NCBI GenBank assembly: GCA_005879655.1
Contig: VBJK01000235.1
Location: 1 to 24,907, forward strand
Length of the DNA stretch: 24,907 bases
Source: Chloroflexota bacterium
Lineage (GTDB): Bacteria; Chloroflexota; Ktedonobacteria; Ktedonobacterales; Ktedonobacteraceae
Direction of reading: 5' to 3'
Every line of letters begins with the position of its first letter. Positions within the stretch are counted from its first letter, which is position 1. Shown in pieces: positions 8,130 to 16,460 of the stretch. The notes under the pieces were generated by a model, which saw nothing but the letters and a program-made list of their open reading frames with translations, did not search any database and had not been told where the DNA came from. The translations under genes were made by a program, and so were the position numbers.

Positions 8130-9127
8130 GGCAAGAAACTCAATAATTCATCGAGAATGCTGCGCGTCACCTCGATATCGAAAACATCCTCGCTGCGTTC
8201 CGTCCAAGGCAGGGCCAATACCCAGTCGATATATGCACGAATGACACTGACCTCGGCAGATTGCGCTGAGGTACGCTCCAAGCGGTCAATCTCTTTACGC
8301 ACTTTGGCCGCGACCTCGGTAGGTAGCTTCTTTTCCTTGAGCTTCTCGCGCAACTCATCTGCCTCGGAAGACGTTTCCATGCCTAGCTCTTCCTGGATCG
8401 CGCGCAACTGTTCCCGCAGGTAAAATTCCTTCTGTGTACGATCTACCTGCGAGCGCACACGGCTACGGATCGTCGTTTCGAGTTCGAGAATTTCAATCTC
8501 GTTACCGATGATGACACAAATCTTCTCCAAGCGATCCATCGGAGCGAAGGTCTCCAGCAGATCCTGTTGCTGCTGCATATCGGTGACAATGTGTGCGGCC
8601 AGGGTATCAGAGAGGCGAGCAGCCGTTTTCAGAGCGATGATCGAATTAATATCCTCTACCGAGAAGCGGCGACTGAGTTGAGCATAGCGTTCAAATAAAT
8701 TGGTGGCATGACGGACGAGAGCATCGGCCTGTGTCCCTTTCACTTGCTCTTCTTCTGAGAGGTTGACATGGACGCGCATAAATGGCTCCATGTCCAGGTA
8801 CTCGGTAATCTCGACGCGGCTAATACCACGTACGAGTACCTGCAAACTGCCGTCTTGCTGGCGGTGCATTGTTGTTACTTCGACCAGCGCTCCAATCGCA
8901 TAGATGTCCTGTGCTTGGGGGTCGTCGATCTCTGCATTGCGTTGTGTAGCAGCGATCAAAGTATGATCGGGGCGCATCATCGCCTCTTCAATAGCGCGTA
9001 CCGACTTCTCGCGGGCAATCGGTAATGCGAGGCGGTTATGAGGGAACGCAACGGTATTCTTCAACGCCACCAGCGGATAGATTTCTTCAGGTTCCTGTAC
9101 TATATCATGGCGTTCTTGTTCACTCAT
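7883..9127 (-). CDS. lon: Lon protease, N-terminal fragment (frameshifted)
   Basis: The N-terminal substrate-binding domain and coiled linker of Lon: IYPLVALKNTVAFPHNRLAL at 16-35, KEFYLREQLRAIQEELG at 233-249, and YIDWVLALPWTER at 299-311. The match stops at about residue 327 (SILDE, base 8147), where the near-universal DHYGLxKVKER linker should follow. Instead about 34 bases are missing and residues 328-414 are read out of frame to a stop at 7883. The ATG at 9127 follows AGGTGGGAG. It is the last gene of tig-clpX-lon, 76 bases after clpX. As written, the gene cannot give full-length Lon. Confidence 0.88.
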   Translation of the reverse strand: MSEQERHDIVQEPEEIYPLVALKNTVAFPHNRLALPIAREKSVRAIEEAMMRPDHTLIAATQRNAEIDDPQAQDIYAIGALVEVTTMHRQQDGSLQVLVRGISRVEITEYLDMEPFMRVHVNLSEEEQVKGTQADALVRHATNLFERYAQLSRRFSVEDINSIIALKTAARLSDTLAAHIVTDMQQQQDLLETFAPMDRLEKICVIIGNEIEILELETTIRSRVRSQVDRTQKEFYLREQLRAIQEELGMETSSEADELREKLKEKKLPTEVAAKVRKEIDRLERTSAQSAEVSVIRAYIDWVLALPWTERSEDVFDIEVTRSILDELLSFLPCANYGYSVPIVVDRRKARARARSCVSSARRVLVRPRSVTRLPKRLDASSPVFRLAVSTTRLKFAAIVVPMLVRYQDVLFRA

Positions 9128-9203
9128 TGGCTCCCACCTGTCTATCCTGTTTGGGTGCTTCAGGAATTACACAACTTTTTACAACAAAGCTGATAAGTCT
9201 GCA

Positions 9204-10496
9204 TCAGGCAGACTCATCTTCAGAGTAGGCTGTTGTCCTATCTGTGCGTGTTACTAGCAATGGCTTATTGTGCGAGGTGATCACATCCCCGTTGATAATT
9301 ACTTTCTTGATATCAGCGCGAGATGGAATTTCGTACATCACATCGAGCAACACATCTTCGATAATTGTACGCAACCCGCGTGCTCCGGTGCGCTGCTTTA
9401 ACGCGCCTTCTGCGGCTGCATCTAACGCCTCATTGGTGAAAACCAGGTCCACGTGATCCAACTGCAAGAACTTCTGATATTGCTTGACGATCGCATTTTT
9501 CGGCTCGGTCAAAATGCGCACCAGAGCGGCCTTATCCAGTGGATCTAACGAGACGACCACGGGGAGGCGTCCCACAAATTCGGGGATCAAACCATATTTA
9601 AGCAGATCATCGGGGATAAGCTTGGCCAGAATAGATTCTTCTTTTTCTTGCTTCTTTTCCTCGCCCTGCTTCTTACGGAAACCTATCGACTTGTTACTAC
9701 CCAGACGTTGCTCGACAATTTTATCTAGGCCTTCAAAAGCGCCACCACAAATGAATAGGATATTGGCGGTATTGATCTGAATGAAGTCCTGATGAGGATG
9801 TTTACGTCCACCTTGGGGCGGAACATTGGCCACAGTCCCCTCAATAATCTTGAGTAGCGCCTGTTGCACACCTTCGCCGGAGACATCGCGGGTAATCGAG
9901 GGATTATCTGATTTGCGGGCGATCTTGTCGATTTCATCAATGTAGACAATACCACGCTCGGCGCGTCCGACATCGAAATCAGCAGTCTGGATGAGACGCA
10001 AGAGAATATTTTCCACATCTTCACCGACATAACCAGCCTCAGTCAGTGCGGTGGCATCAGCAATACAGAAGGGGACATCCAGAATCTTGGCTAAGGTCTG
10101 GGCAAGCAACGTTTTACCGCTACCAGTTGGCCCCATCATAAGAATATTACTCTTGCCCAGTTCTACATCATCGATCTGCATGCCCACATTGATACGTTTA
10201 TAGTGATTATACACTGCAACCGACAATGTCTTTTTAGCGCGCTCTTGCCCGATAACGTAGTGGCTCAATTGCTCATAGATCTTTTTTGGTGTAGGGATCT
10301 TGCCTGTCTGCAAACGAGGCTTGGCAACGGTGGCTTGCTCTTCCTCGATGATTTCTCGACACAGATCGATACATTCATCGCAGATATAGACACCGCCGGG
10401 GCCAGCGATCAGGCGTTGTACCTGATCCTGGCTTTTGCTGCAAAAGGAGCAGCGATATGTAGTTCGCACGTTTTTTGAGTTTGCCACGTCTGTCAC
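9204..10496 (-). CDS. clpX: ATP-dependent Clp protease ATP-binding subunit ClpX
   Basis: ClpX unfolds tagged substrates and feeds them to ClpP. The 430-residue protein has the zinc-binding domain (Cys16, Cys19, Cys39, Cys42), Walker A GPTGSGKT at 122-129, Walker B IVYIDEID at 183-190, the pore-loop motif GYVGED at 155-160, and the ClpP-docking IGF loop at 271-273 in SIGFRKKQ. The IGF loop implies that it still works with ClpP although no clpP is in the window. The longest start is GTG at 10496, but GGAAAGGTG is better spaced for the second GTG at 10487. It lies between tig and lon on the same strand, about 40 bases after tig. Confidence 0.96.
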   Translation of the reverse strand: MTDVANSKNVRTTYRCSFCSKSQDQVQRLIAGPGGVYICDECIDLCREIIEEEQATVAKPRLQTGKIPTPKKIYEQLSHYVIGQERAKKTLSVAVYNHYKRINVGMQIDDVELGKSNILMMGPTGSGKTLLAQTLAKILDVPFCIADATALTEAGYVGEDVENILLRLIQTADFDVGRAERGIVYIDEIDKIARKSDNPSITRDVSGEGVQQALLKIIEGTVANVPPQGGRKHPHQDFIQINTANILFICGGAFEGLDKIVEQRLGSNKSIGFRKKQGEEKKQEKEESILAKLIPDDLLKYGLIPEFVGRLPVVVSLDPLDKAALVRILTEPKNAIVKQYQKFLQLDHVDLVFTNEALDAAAEGALKQRTGARGLRTIIEDVLLDVMYEIPSRADIKKVIINGDVITSHNKPLLVTRTDRTTAYSEDESA

Positions 10497-10533
10497 CTTT
10501 CCTGCTGCACGCCTGCATCTGATAGTCGCATTA

Positions 10534-11994
10534 TTACTCTACTGCCTGAACTGGTTCACTGGCTTCTTCAGGTGGAGGTGTTGCTATTGCAGACTCCCCG
10601 GCAGCTTCTGATGTCATATCTTGCGCCTCATCGCTGGCTGCTTCAGCTGCCTGGGCGGCTACCAGCGCGTTATCTATGGAGGCTACTTCTTCTTCTTCAG
10701 ATGTTGCAAGTTCACTTTCTGGGTCAGGGCCAGCAACCAGATCCACCAGGAAATTCAGCGTCTTTTCACGTCGATAGTTAATGGCTAGTGCACGCACCTG
10801 GTCTTCTGTATTCGGCAAGGGCTGACCTGCCTGACTGTAGAGCTGAAGAACTGCTTCGATTTCTTGTGGATCAATGCCGATATGCTCTTGACGTGCCACC
10901 GCATCCAGCATGAGTTGACGCTTGACACTCTTTTCGGCATCGGGTCGCATACTCTGGAGATACTCTTCGTGTGTCGTGCGGGCCATCATCAAATACTGGT
11001 CAAGGGAGATATGCTGTTGCTCCAGCAGGTGTGAGAACTGGTGGAGCATGTCTTCAGCCTGGGCGTCGATTAACGCAGGGTGGACGACAAACTCTGACTC
11101 GTCAATAATCGCATTGACAATGTTGTCACGTAACTCATTGCGTGCACGACGCTTTTTGTTTGCTAGCATGTCGTCGCTAAGAAACTTGCTATAATCTTCT
11201 AGTGTAGCATACTCACCCTCCGAGGCTTGTACTGCAAAGGCGTCATCTAGTGCCGGAAGTTGCTTGGCTTCAACCTTATGCAGTGTCACCTCGTAGTGTG
11301 CTTCTTGCCCTGCTAGCTTCTCGTTGCCATAGTCGGTGGGGATCGTCGTGGTGAAAGACTTGCTCTCACCTGCTTGCATCCCAACGATATGCTCATCCAT
11401 GCCACTAAACAGGCCGACGCGCTCATTTGTCAATTCAAAGGGATTGTCCTGCAAGTCCGAAACGTTCTGCTCACCTACAGTCAACTTCAGATTAACGGTC
11501 ACTCGATCACTATACTCGGCTGAGCGCTCAACGCTCTGCCAAGTAGCCGCGCGATTGCGCAAACGTTCTAGCTCTTGATCGACCTCTTCAGAAGTCACAG
11601 CGGGTTCCTCGCGCTCGAAATGTAATTGTCTATAATCGCTCAGCTCGACCGGAGTGATGATAGGAACAGTAATCATAAAGTGGTAGGGCTGTCCTATCTG
11701 CAAAGAGGGAGCGTCAAGTTTTGGCTGGGTAATAGGCGTCAGCTCATGTTCCTTTAGCGTATTGCGATAGATCTCCGAAATCAGCTCATCGAGACCTTCC
11801 TGATAAATTGCTTCTTTTCCTACCTTGCGCTCAACGATAGAACGTGGAGCCTTCCCACGGCGAAAACCCTGGACATCGATTTGTTTGACTATCTTACGAT
11901 ATGCCTTCTCTGAGGCCTTTTCCATCTCGTCCCAAGTCACATCTACTTCAAGGACGGCCTCGCTGTTTGGCAGCTTTTCAACAGAGACCTTCAC
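10534..11994 (-). CDS. tig: Trigger factor (ribosome-associated chaperone)
   Basis: Trigger factor binds the ribosome exit tunnel and shields nascent chains. The 486-residue protein has the ribosome-binding loop GFRRGKAP at 43-50, a central FKBP-like prolyl-isomerase domain (about 160-245, with [19 protein letters not shown]), and the helical C-terminal arms. The last 55 or so residues form an acidic, Ala/Glu-rich tail beyond the usual end. The GTG at 11994 is preceded by TTGGAGGAACT, a strong Shine-Dalgarno. It is the first gene of a tig-clpX-lon unit. clpP, often found between tig and clpX, is missing. Confidence 0.95.
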   Translation of the reverse strand: MKVSVEKLPNSEAVLEVDVTWDEMEKASEKAYRKIVKQIDVQGFRRGKAPRSIVERKVGKEAIYQEGLDELISEIYRNTLKEHELTPITQPKLDAPSLQIGQPYHFMITVPIITPVELSDYRQLHFEREEPAVTSEEVDQELERLRNRAATWQSVERSAEYSDRVTVNLKLTVGEQNVSDLQDNPFELTNERVGLFSGMDEHIVGMQAGESKSFTTTIPTDYGNEKLAGQEAHYEVTLHKVEAKQLPALDDAFAVQASEGEYATLEDYSKFLSDDMLANKKRRARNELRDNIVNAIIDESEFVVHPALIDAQAEDMLHQFSHLLEQQHISLDQYLMMARTTHEEYLQSMRPDAEKSVKRQLMLDAVARQEHIGIDPQEIEAVLQLYSQAGQPLPNTEDQVRALAINYRREKTLNFLVDLVAGPDPESELATSEEEEVASIDNALVAAQAAEAASDEAQDMTSEAAGESAIATPPPEEASEPVQAVE

Positions 11995-12044
11995 AGTTCC
12001 TCCAACAGCTTTCTTGTTATTTTTATAGTTATTGTGAACCCGAT

Positions 12045-12073
12045 AATACAGGCAAACACTACTTAATGGTCAA
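12045..12073 (-). promoter_or_regulatory. Probable promoter of tig-clpX-lon
   Basis: On the minus strand, TTGACC (12068-12073) is followed after 17 bases by TGTATT (12045-12050), with an overlapping TATTAT two bases further on (12043-12048). It lies about 50 bases upstream of the tig GTG. The match is fair, not perfect. Confidence 0.5.
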
Positions 12074-12251
12074 TAGACAAGTGGGGAAGTACAATGAAGC
12101 AAACACACTTGGAGACCACCCCCACAACAGCGTATTACGTAGTTGAAACCTTGCACAGAAATCGTTGTGATTATTGCAGTCTCGTGTGGGTTGCTCTGCA
12201 CTTGCCCACAGAAGGTTAACCTTAATAGGCAACACCTCTGTCTAGACAGGT

Positions 12252-12326
12252 TGGAGCGGGAGACGGGGATCGAACCCGCGACTTTCTCCTTGGCAAGGAG
12301 ATGCTCTACCACTGAGCCACTCCCGC
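12252..12326 (-). tRNA. tRNA-Gly (anticodon GCC)
   Basis: Complete cloverleaf on the minus strand: acceptor GCGGGAG/CTCCCGC, D-arm GCTCAGTGGTAGAGC, anticodon loop TTGCCAA, T-arm GCGGGTTCGATCCCCGT. The discriminator T is followed by an encoded CCA (12252-12254). Length is 75 nt with CCA. It lies 22 bases downstream of the tRNA-Leu gene and is probably co-transcribed with it. Confidence 0.96.
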
Positions 12327-12348
12327 GGCGTATACCTTGCGGTCTCAA

Positions 12349-12431
12349 TGGGCGGTGAGAGACTCGAACTCTCACGGTTCATCACCAACAGATCCTAAGT
12401 CTGTCCTGTCTACCAATTTCAGCAACCGCCC
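12349..12431 (-). tRNA. tRNA-Leu (anticodon TAG)
   Basis: Class II tRNA on the minus strand with a long variable arm: acceptor GGGCGGT/ACCGCCC, anticodon loop CTTAGGA (anticodon TAG, reading CUN codons), T-arm GAGAGTTCGAGTCTCTC. Length is 83 nt. The 3' CCA is not encoded, unlike the neighbouring tRNA-Gly. Confidence 0.94.
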
Positions 12432-12466
12432 GTTAAAATGGGACCTTACAAAGTTCCCACTTGTGG

Positions 12467-12496
12467 ATAATACATCAGCAAGTAACTTGCTGTCAA
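12467..12496 (-). promoter_or_regulatory. Promoter of the tRNA-Leu/tRNA-Gly unit
   Basis: On the minus strand, TTGACA (12491-12496) and TATTAT (12467-12472) are separated by 18 bases. The predicted start near 12460 is about 30 bases before the tRNA-Leu 5' end. It faces away from the TPR gene promoter at 12562-12590. Confidence 0.78.
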
Positions 12497-12561
12497 GACA
12501 ATTTTCTACATCTCCCATTATGGCTACTGGTTTTTCTCTACATTCTTCAGCGTCAGAAGTG

Positions 12562-12590
12562 TTGACAAGCAGCATGACAGCTCGTAAAAT
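12562..12590 (+). promoter_or_regulatory. Promoter of the TPR-protein gene
   Basis: TTGACA (12562-12567), 17-base spacer, TAAAAT (12585-12590). The predicted start near 12597 gives an 80-base leader that contains a run of eight G and no strong Shine-Dalgarno directly before the ATG. Confidence 0.72.
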
Positions 12591-12676
12591 TTTGTTGTTA
12601 AAGATTGTTTGATATACGAGTCAAGTATATATGGGGGGGGGATGAAGTCTCTTACTGCTGACGGGATAAACTCTCT

Positions 12677-14425
12677 ATGAGTGCTAATGAAAAGGATGAG
12701 GCTGTGAAGGCAGCTCACCGGCAGTATTTGCTGGGTGTCAGTTATCGTACTGCCACTGATGGTGAGCGACAGTCCAATCTAGAAAATGCTATTGTTTGCT
12801 TTAAGGCTGCATTAGACGGCTATAAAATAGATACATTTCCTCAAGAATGGGCCAGGGCGCAACACGATCTTGGTGTCGCGTATCGCTCATTGCCTGCTGG
12901 TGATCGTCAATTACATTTGAAGAAAGCTATTGCCTGTTTTCAGTTCGCGCTGGAGGTCTATACACGGGAGACTGTTCCTCTTGCATGGGCTGATACTCAT
13001 TATCAGCTGGCCCTCAGTTACTTTGCTATGCCGACGCATGAGCCACTCATCCCACTACAAAAGGCGTTACATTCTTTGCAGGCAACGCTGAAAGTCTATA
13101 CGCGGGAGACTTTCCCTAAACAGTGGGCTGATGTTTATCATAGCCTTGGTGATCTCTATTGTCTGTTGCCCAGCGATGACCGCTATACGCTGTTGCAGAA
13201 GGCGATTGCGTGCTACGAGACAGCGTTGCAGGTGTACACGCCTGAGTGTTTCCCTGAAAGCTGGGCGGCGGTGCAGCATAGTCTGGGGAATGTCTATACC
13301 TTCTTGCCAGCTGGAGACCACCATGAGCATCTGCACCAAGCTGTGGCCTATTATCAGGCTGCTTTGCGTGTCAATACGTACGATGCGTATCCTCAGCATT
13401 GGGCTGATACCATGTATAGTCTGGGCAATGGGTATCGTAAGCTAGCAGAGTATGAAGGTGATCACTATCTGCAAGAGGCGCTGGCTTGTTATGAGGCGGC
13501 GGTGTGTGTGTATTCCCAGGCGACGACGCCGCTACAATGGGCCGCCGTGCAGAACAATCTGGGGATTACGTATAATCTGCTCAATAAAGGCAATGAGCAA
13601 TCTGCTTTAGAGCGAGCGCTCTCCTGTTTTCGCGCGGCGCTGGAGGTTTATAGCTACGAGGAGTCGCCTTTTGAGTGGGCGAAGACGCAAAATATGCTTG
13701 GCCTTACCTATCTCGATCTAGCCAGTGGCGATCAGCAAGAAAATTTGCAGCGGGCCGTTGCAGCGTTTGAAGAGACCTTGCGTGTCTACACTCGTCAGGC
13801 GTTTCCGCTAGGTTGGGCCACAGTTTTACAGAATCTCGGTAGTGCCTATTATAATCTGGCTGGGGACGACTATCAGGCGCATTTAGAGAAGGCAATTGCG
13901 TGCTATGAAGGGGCATTGCAGGTGTATAATCGCAAGGCATTTCCTCTAGATTGGGCCAAGGTTCAGAACAGTATGGGCAGTGCGTATTTTGCGTTGACGA
14001 GTGGAGACCGGCAGAAGAATATGCAACAGGCCATTGCCTGCTATCGTGCCGCGCTCCTGGTCTACAACTGTGAGCAGACACCCAAAGAATGGGCTTTGAC
14101 GCAGCATAACCTTGGCAACGCTTATAGTAATGTGCAGGGAGAGCGTCGGCAGGAATATCTGGAGCGGGCGATTGCATTATATCAAGCGACGCTCAAAGTC
14201 TATGGACCTGAGACCTTTCCTTTTGAGTGGGCGGCCAACCACTACAATTGTGGCCATGCCTACCGCGAATTGATGCGGGGCAATCGCCGGGGTAATCTAG
14301 AGAATGCTCTGACCTGCTATGAGCATGCGCTACAGATCTTTACTACACTGCATATGGATGAATATGTGCTTGGTGCGCAGGAGAATATGGAGAAGGTGCG
14401 GGAGATGTTACAGGGGCTAGCATAA
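12677..14425 (+). CDS. Tetratricopeptide-repeat protein made of eleven 46-residue repeats
   Basis: A 582-residue soluble protein made almost wholly of repeats. Eleven units carry a conserved Trp at 46-residue steps (Trp58, 104, 150 and so on to about 518). Consensus: WAxxQxxLGxxYxxLxxGDRxxxLxxAIACYxxALxVYTRExFP. A degenerate unit without the Trp precedes them. Each unit pairs two helices as in TPR proteins but is longer than the standard 34 residues, like TPR arrays attached to CHAT or NB-ARC domains. No such effector domain, signal peptide or membrane segment is present. It is probably a protein-binding scaffold; the partner is unknown. The Uma2 gene follows after 58 bases. Confidence 0.85.
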   Translation: MSANEKDEAVKAAHRQYLLGVSYRTATDGERQSNLENAIVCFKAALDGYKIDTFPQEWARAQHDLGVAYRSLPAGDRQLHLKKAIACFQFALEVYTRETVPLAWADTHYQLALSYFAMPTHEPLIPLQKALHSLQATLKVYTRETFPKQWADVYHSLGDLYCLLPSDDRYTLLQKAIACYETALQVYTPECFPESWAAVQHSLGNVYTFLPAGDHHEHLHQAVAYYQAALRVNTYDAYPQHWADTMYSLGNGYRKLAEYEGDHYLQEALACYEAAVCVYSQATTPLQWAAVQNNLGITYNLLNKGNEQSALERALSCFRAALEVYSYEESPFEWAKTQNMLGLTYLDLASGDQQENLQRAVAAFEETLRVYTRQAFPLGWATVLQNLGSAYYNLAGDDYQAHLEKAIACYEGALQVYNRKAFPLDWAKVQNSMGSAYFALTSGDRQKNMQQAIACYRAALLVYNCEQTPKEWALTQHNLGNAYSNVQGERRQEYLERAIALYQATLKVYGPETFPFEWAANHYNCGHAYRELMRGNRRGNLENALTCYEHALQIFTTLHMDEYVLGAQENMEKVREMLQGLA

Positions 14426-14483
14426 GCCGTACGGATTGTTGTATGAAGATGTTTATTAAGAGTATGCTTTGGAGGGTGCTATC

Positions 14484-15047
14484 ATGGCAACATTTCCACA
14501 TCGATCACCTATGACAGTAGAAGAATATTTTGAGCTTTGTCGTAATAGTCCAGATATCCGCTATGAATATATTGATGGACAAGCTGTGATGCTTGCTGGC
14601 GGCACATTGAACCATGCCAGAATTGCCAAAAATATCATTGTCGCGCTTGAAAGTTTCTTACACAATCGCGCCTGCCAATCATTCACCTCGGATGCTATTG
14701 TAAAGGTTCCATCTGGACGCTATGTCCTGCCAGATGTCACCATCAGCTGCGATGAACGCGATCATGAAGATAACGAATGTCTTTTGTACCCATGTGTGAT
14801 TTTCGAGGTACTTTCCCCAGCTACAGAAACTTTTGACCGAGGACGCAAGTTTGCTTTTTATCAGGAATGCTCAACTATTCGGGAATATGTGCTGGTCAGT
14901 TCACAGGAGTTACGGGTTGAGGTTTTTCATCGTGAGAATGAGCATATGTGGACGTATCGGGTGTTTAGGCAGGGTGAGGAGGTCTGGTTGCTGAGCTTGG
15001 ATGTGAGGTTGAGTGTGAGGGATATTTATAGGAATGTGGTGTTATGA
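14484..15047 (+). CDS. Uma2 family PD-(D/E)XK endonuclease-like protein
   Basis: A 187-residue protein of the Uma2 (DUF820) family, with a restriction-endonuclease-like fold. Family marks are MTVEEYFEL (10-18), RYEYIDGQAVMLAGG (26-40), the catalytic PDV (83-85, Asp84), FEVLSPAT (107-114, Glu108) and RKFAFYQ (121-127). The active-site acidic residues are intact. Cellular function of Uma2 proteins is not settled, though the family is greatly expanded in cyanobacteria and ktedonobacteria. TTGGAGGG stands just ahead of the ATG at 14484, so a TTG at 14469 is part of the ribosome-binding site, not the start. It may share the transcript of the TPR gene. Confidence 0.88.
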   Translation: MATFPHRSPMTVEEYFELCRNSPDIRYEYIDGQAVMLAGGTLNHARIAKNIIVALESFLHNRACQSFTSDAIVKVPSGRYVLPDVTISCDERDHEDNECLLYPCVIFEVLSPATETFDRGRKFAFYQECSTIREYVLVSSQELRVEVFHRENEHMWTYRVFRQGEEVWLLSLDVRLSVRDIYRNVVL

Positions 15048-15473
15048 TGGGTTCATTTCATGGACATCACTCTTTCCTATCTAGTGTTTATACAAATTGT
15101 AAGAAGTCTTTCTATTAGCAATCTCTAGTAAAACAGTGTAAACCAGGATGAGTCTTGTAACCCGTCATCAACCCGTCACTTCTACTTGACTTCTGAAGGG
15201 TGTCCTTAAAAAACGGAAGCGAGCTAGACTGAAGGCTTGCCCACTGTTAATGTGTAGACTATAATAGCGAAAGAGTCTACAAAAATGAAATACTATCAGG
15301 CGAAAGGCAACCTTTGATGACAAATATGTTGTTACGCGCAGTGAGAAAGCAGAATGAAACTTGTGCCTACGTAGGACATTGCCCCTACAATGGACGATTC
15401 TCGATTGGCAAAGTGCGTTCGTTCCATTGTAGGGGCAATCCCTTGTGGTTGCCCTGTGGCGGCAACGTAGGGC
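15048..15473. other. Intergenic region, repeats in its right half
   Basis: No gene is supported. The left part (15048-15370) holds only a short direct duplication of AACCCGTCA near 15157-15178. The right part holds the palindrome at 15378-15439 and the first copy of the direct repeat at 15440-15462, listed separately. Confidence 0.5.
15378..15439. repeat. Palindromic repeat with GCCCCTACAATGG arms (copy 1)
   Basis: Perfect 17-bp inverted repeat: ATTGCCCCTACAATGGA at 15378-15394 and its complement at 15423-15439, with a 28-base middle. The 14-base core TGCCCCTACAATGG recurs in the larger palindrome at 24100-24200 in both arms, so the two belong to one repeat family. Confidence 0.8.
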
Positions 15474-15514
15474 TTATTTCACTGGTATTGTCCCTTGTGG
15501 TTGCCCTGCGGCGG
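15440..15514. repeat. Direct repeat pair overlapping the thioredoxin gene end
   Basis: CCCTTGTGGTTGCCCTG followed by T/C-GGCGG occurs at 15440-15462 and again at 15492-15514, with one mismatch. The second copy encodes the last residues of the thioredoxin-like protein on the opposite strand. Confidence 0.7.
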
Positions 15515-15830
15515 GGTATACTTTAGCGCTTACTTTTGCCAGCAGACTCTCAATGCTCTGCTGCACATTTGTGAACAGGATGAGCGTCGGAGTACCCTGG
15601 ATCATCTGCTGGACTGTCACCAGTGGGTTCTGGTCAACATTCATCTTTGCGAAACGCAACTTCCCGTGATAGGTGTCACTCAATCGTGCAAAGATCGGGG
15701 CCAGCACGCGACAGGGCGGGCACCCATCAGCTGTGAAATCGACGATCACTGGCAGCGTCGAGTTGAGCACGCACTGCTCAAAATCCTGATCACTCACCAG
15801 AAACAAGTTGGGATGATTTTCCACCATCAT
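15474..15830 (-). CDS. Thioredoxin-like protein with CPPC active site
   Basis: A 118-residue thioredoxin-fold protein, cytoplasmic (no signal peptide). The redox motif is DGCPPCR (Cys37, Cys40), not the usual CGPC; a second proline should alter redox potential. The cis-proline before strand 4 is Pro81 in GTPT. The C-terminal third departs from the family: the usual Gly-containing strand and last helix are not clear, and the final 12 or so residues are encoded by the intergenic repeat at 15492-15514. GAGAGGAATGGAAA lies upstream of the ATG. A MerR-type promoter at 15909-15939 drives it, so the divergent MerR gene probably regulates it. Confidence 0.82.
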   Translation of the reverse strand: MMVENHPNLFLVSDQDFEQCVLNSTLPVIVDFTADGCPPCRVLAPIFARLSDTYHGKLRFAKMNVDQNPLVTVQQMIQGTPTLILFTNVQQSIESLLAKVSAKVYPAAGQPQGTIPVK

Positions 15831-15908
15831 TTACTTTCCATTCCTCTCGGCAAAACTTGTCATGCTTTGCAATAGACTGGCCGATCACATCTTTATCGGC
15901 TACAATGG

Positions 15909-15939
15909 AGTGTACTTGTTAAAGTGAACTTTAAGTCAA
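15909..15939 (-). promoter_or_regulatory. MerR-type promoter/operator of the thioredoxin gene
   Basis: On the minus strand: TTGACT (-35, 15934-15939), a 19-base spacer, and TACACT (-10, 15909-15914). The overlong spacer holds the inverted repeat TTAAAG-TTCA-CTTTAA (15919-15934, touching the -35). A 19-base spacer with a centred dyad is the hallmark of promoters activated by MerR-family twisting. The divergent regulator gene starts 27 bases past the -35. Confidence 0.82.
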
Positions 15940-15965
15940 GAGCAAAGAAGGCCCAAAAAGAGCAT

Positions 15966-16397
15966 ATGACAGAACTCACCATCAGCGAAGTAGCCCGGCA
16001 AGCGGGCCTGCGCGCTTCAGCCATTCGTTACTATGAAAGCGTGGGACTCCTACCGCCGCCACAGCGTGTCAGTGGACAACGGCGCTATCACCCTGATGTT
16101 CTGCGCAGGCTAGCATTTATTCAGGCCGCCCAGGCAGTTGGCTTTAGTGTGGCTGAAATGCAGACGCTCCTGCATGAACTGGGCGGGAATGTGCCGCTCT
16201 CCGCGCGCTGGCAAAGCCTGGCACAACGGAAATTGACCGAGGTGGATGCACTGATTCTCCGAGCACGAAGCATGAAACGTATACTAGAGCATGGCTTGCG
16301 TTGTGGTTGCCCGGATCTTGAACAATGCATTGACTGCGTACTCAAGATCCATGGCCAAGAAAATTCGTCTGCTGATAGAATAGAGAAAGATGTGTGA
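15966..16397 (+). CDS. MerR family transcriptional regulator with four-cysteine C-terminus
   Basis: A 143-residue regulator. The N-terminal winged helix-turn-helix is standard (LTISEVARQAGLRASAIRYY at 4-23, QRRYHPDVLRRLAFI at 38-52), followed by a dimerisation coiled coil (about 80-110). The tail holds four cysteines in the order C-x-C-x5-C-x2-C (Cys113, 115, 121, 124). This recalls the 2Fe-2S motif of SoxR (C-x2-C-x-C-x5-C) but is arranged differently, so a metal or redox sensor is likely and the ligand is open. The ATG at 15966 is chosen; a GTG at 15924 would put the start inside the operator. It is divergent from the thioredoxin-like gene, its most likely target. Confidence 0.86.
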   Translation: MTELTISEVARQAGLRASAIRYYESVGLLPPPQRVSGQRRYHPDVLRRLAFIQAAQAVGFSVAEMQTLLHELGGNVPLSARWQSLAQRKLTEVDALILRARSMKRILEHGLRCGCPDLEQCIDCVLKIHGQENSSADRIEKDV

Positions 16398-16460
16398 ATT
16401 GCTTTCAACTATATGAATGTACTGTTATAAGAAAAACTAGTTCTTCCATCGAGGTGCCCA

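Noticed and set aside
9725..10478. ORFs on both strands within clpX
   Set aside because: Shadows of clpX in other frames; the ClpX frame has complete motifs throughout.
12070..12375. ORFs across the tRNA genes
   Set aside because: They only translate tRNA sequence.
13067..14177. Long minus-strand ORFs opposite the TPR gene
   Set aside because: Mirror frames of a highly repetitive gene, without start signals or recognisable domains.
15882..15901. Hairpin GGCCGAT/ATCGGCT in the thioredoxin leader as a riboswitch
   Set aside because: A six-base stem alone is common by chance; there is no conserved aptamer or terminator.
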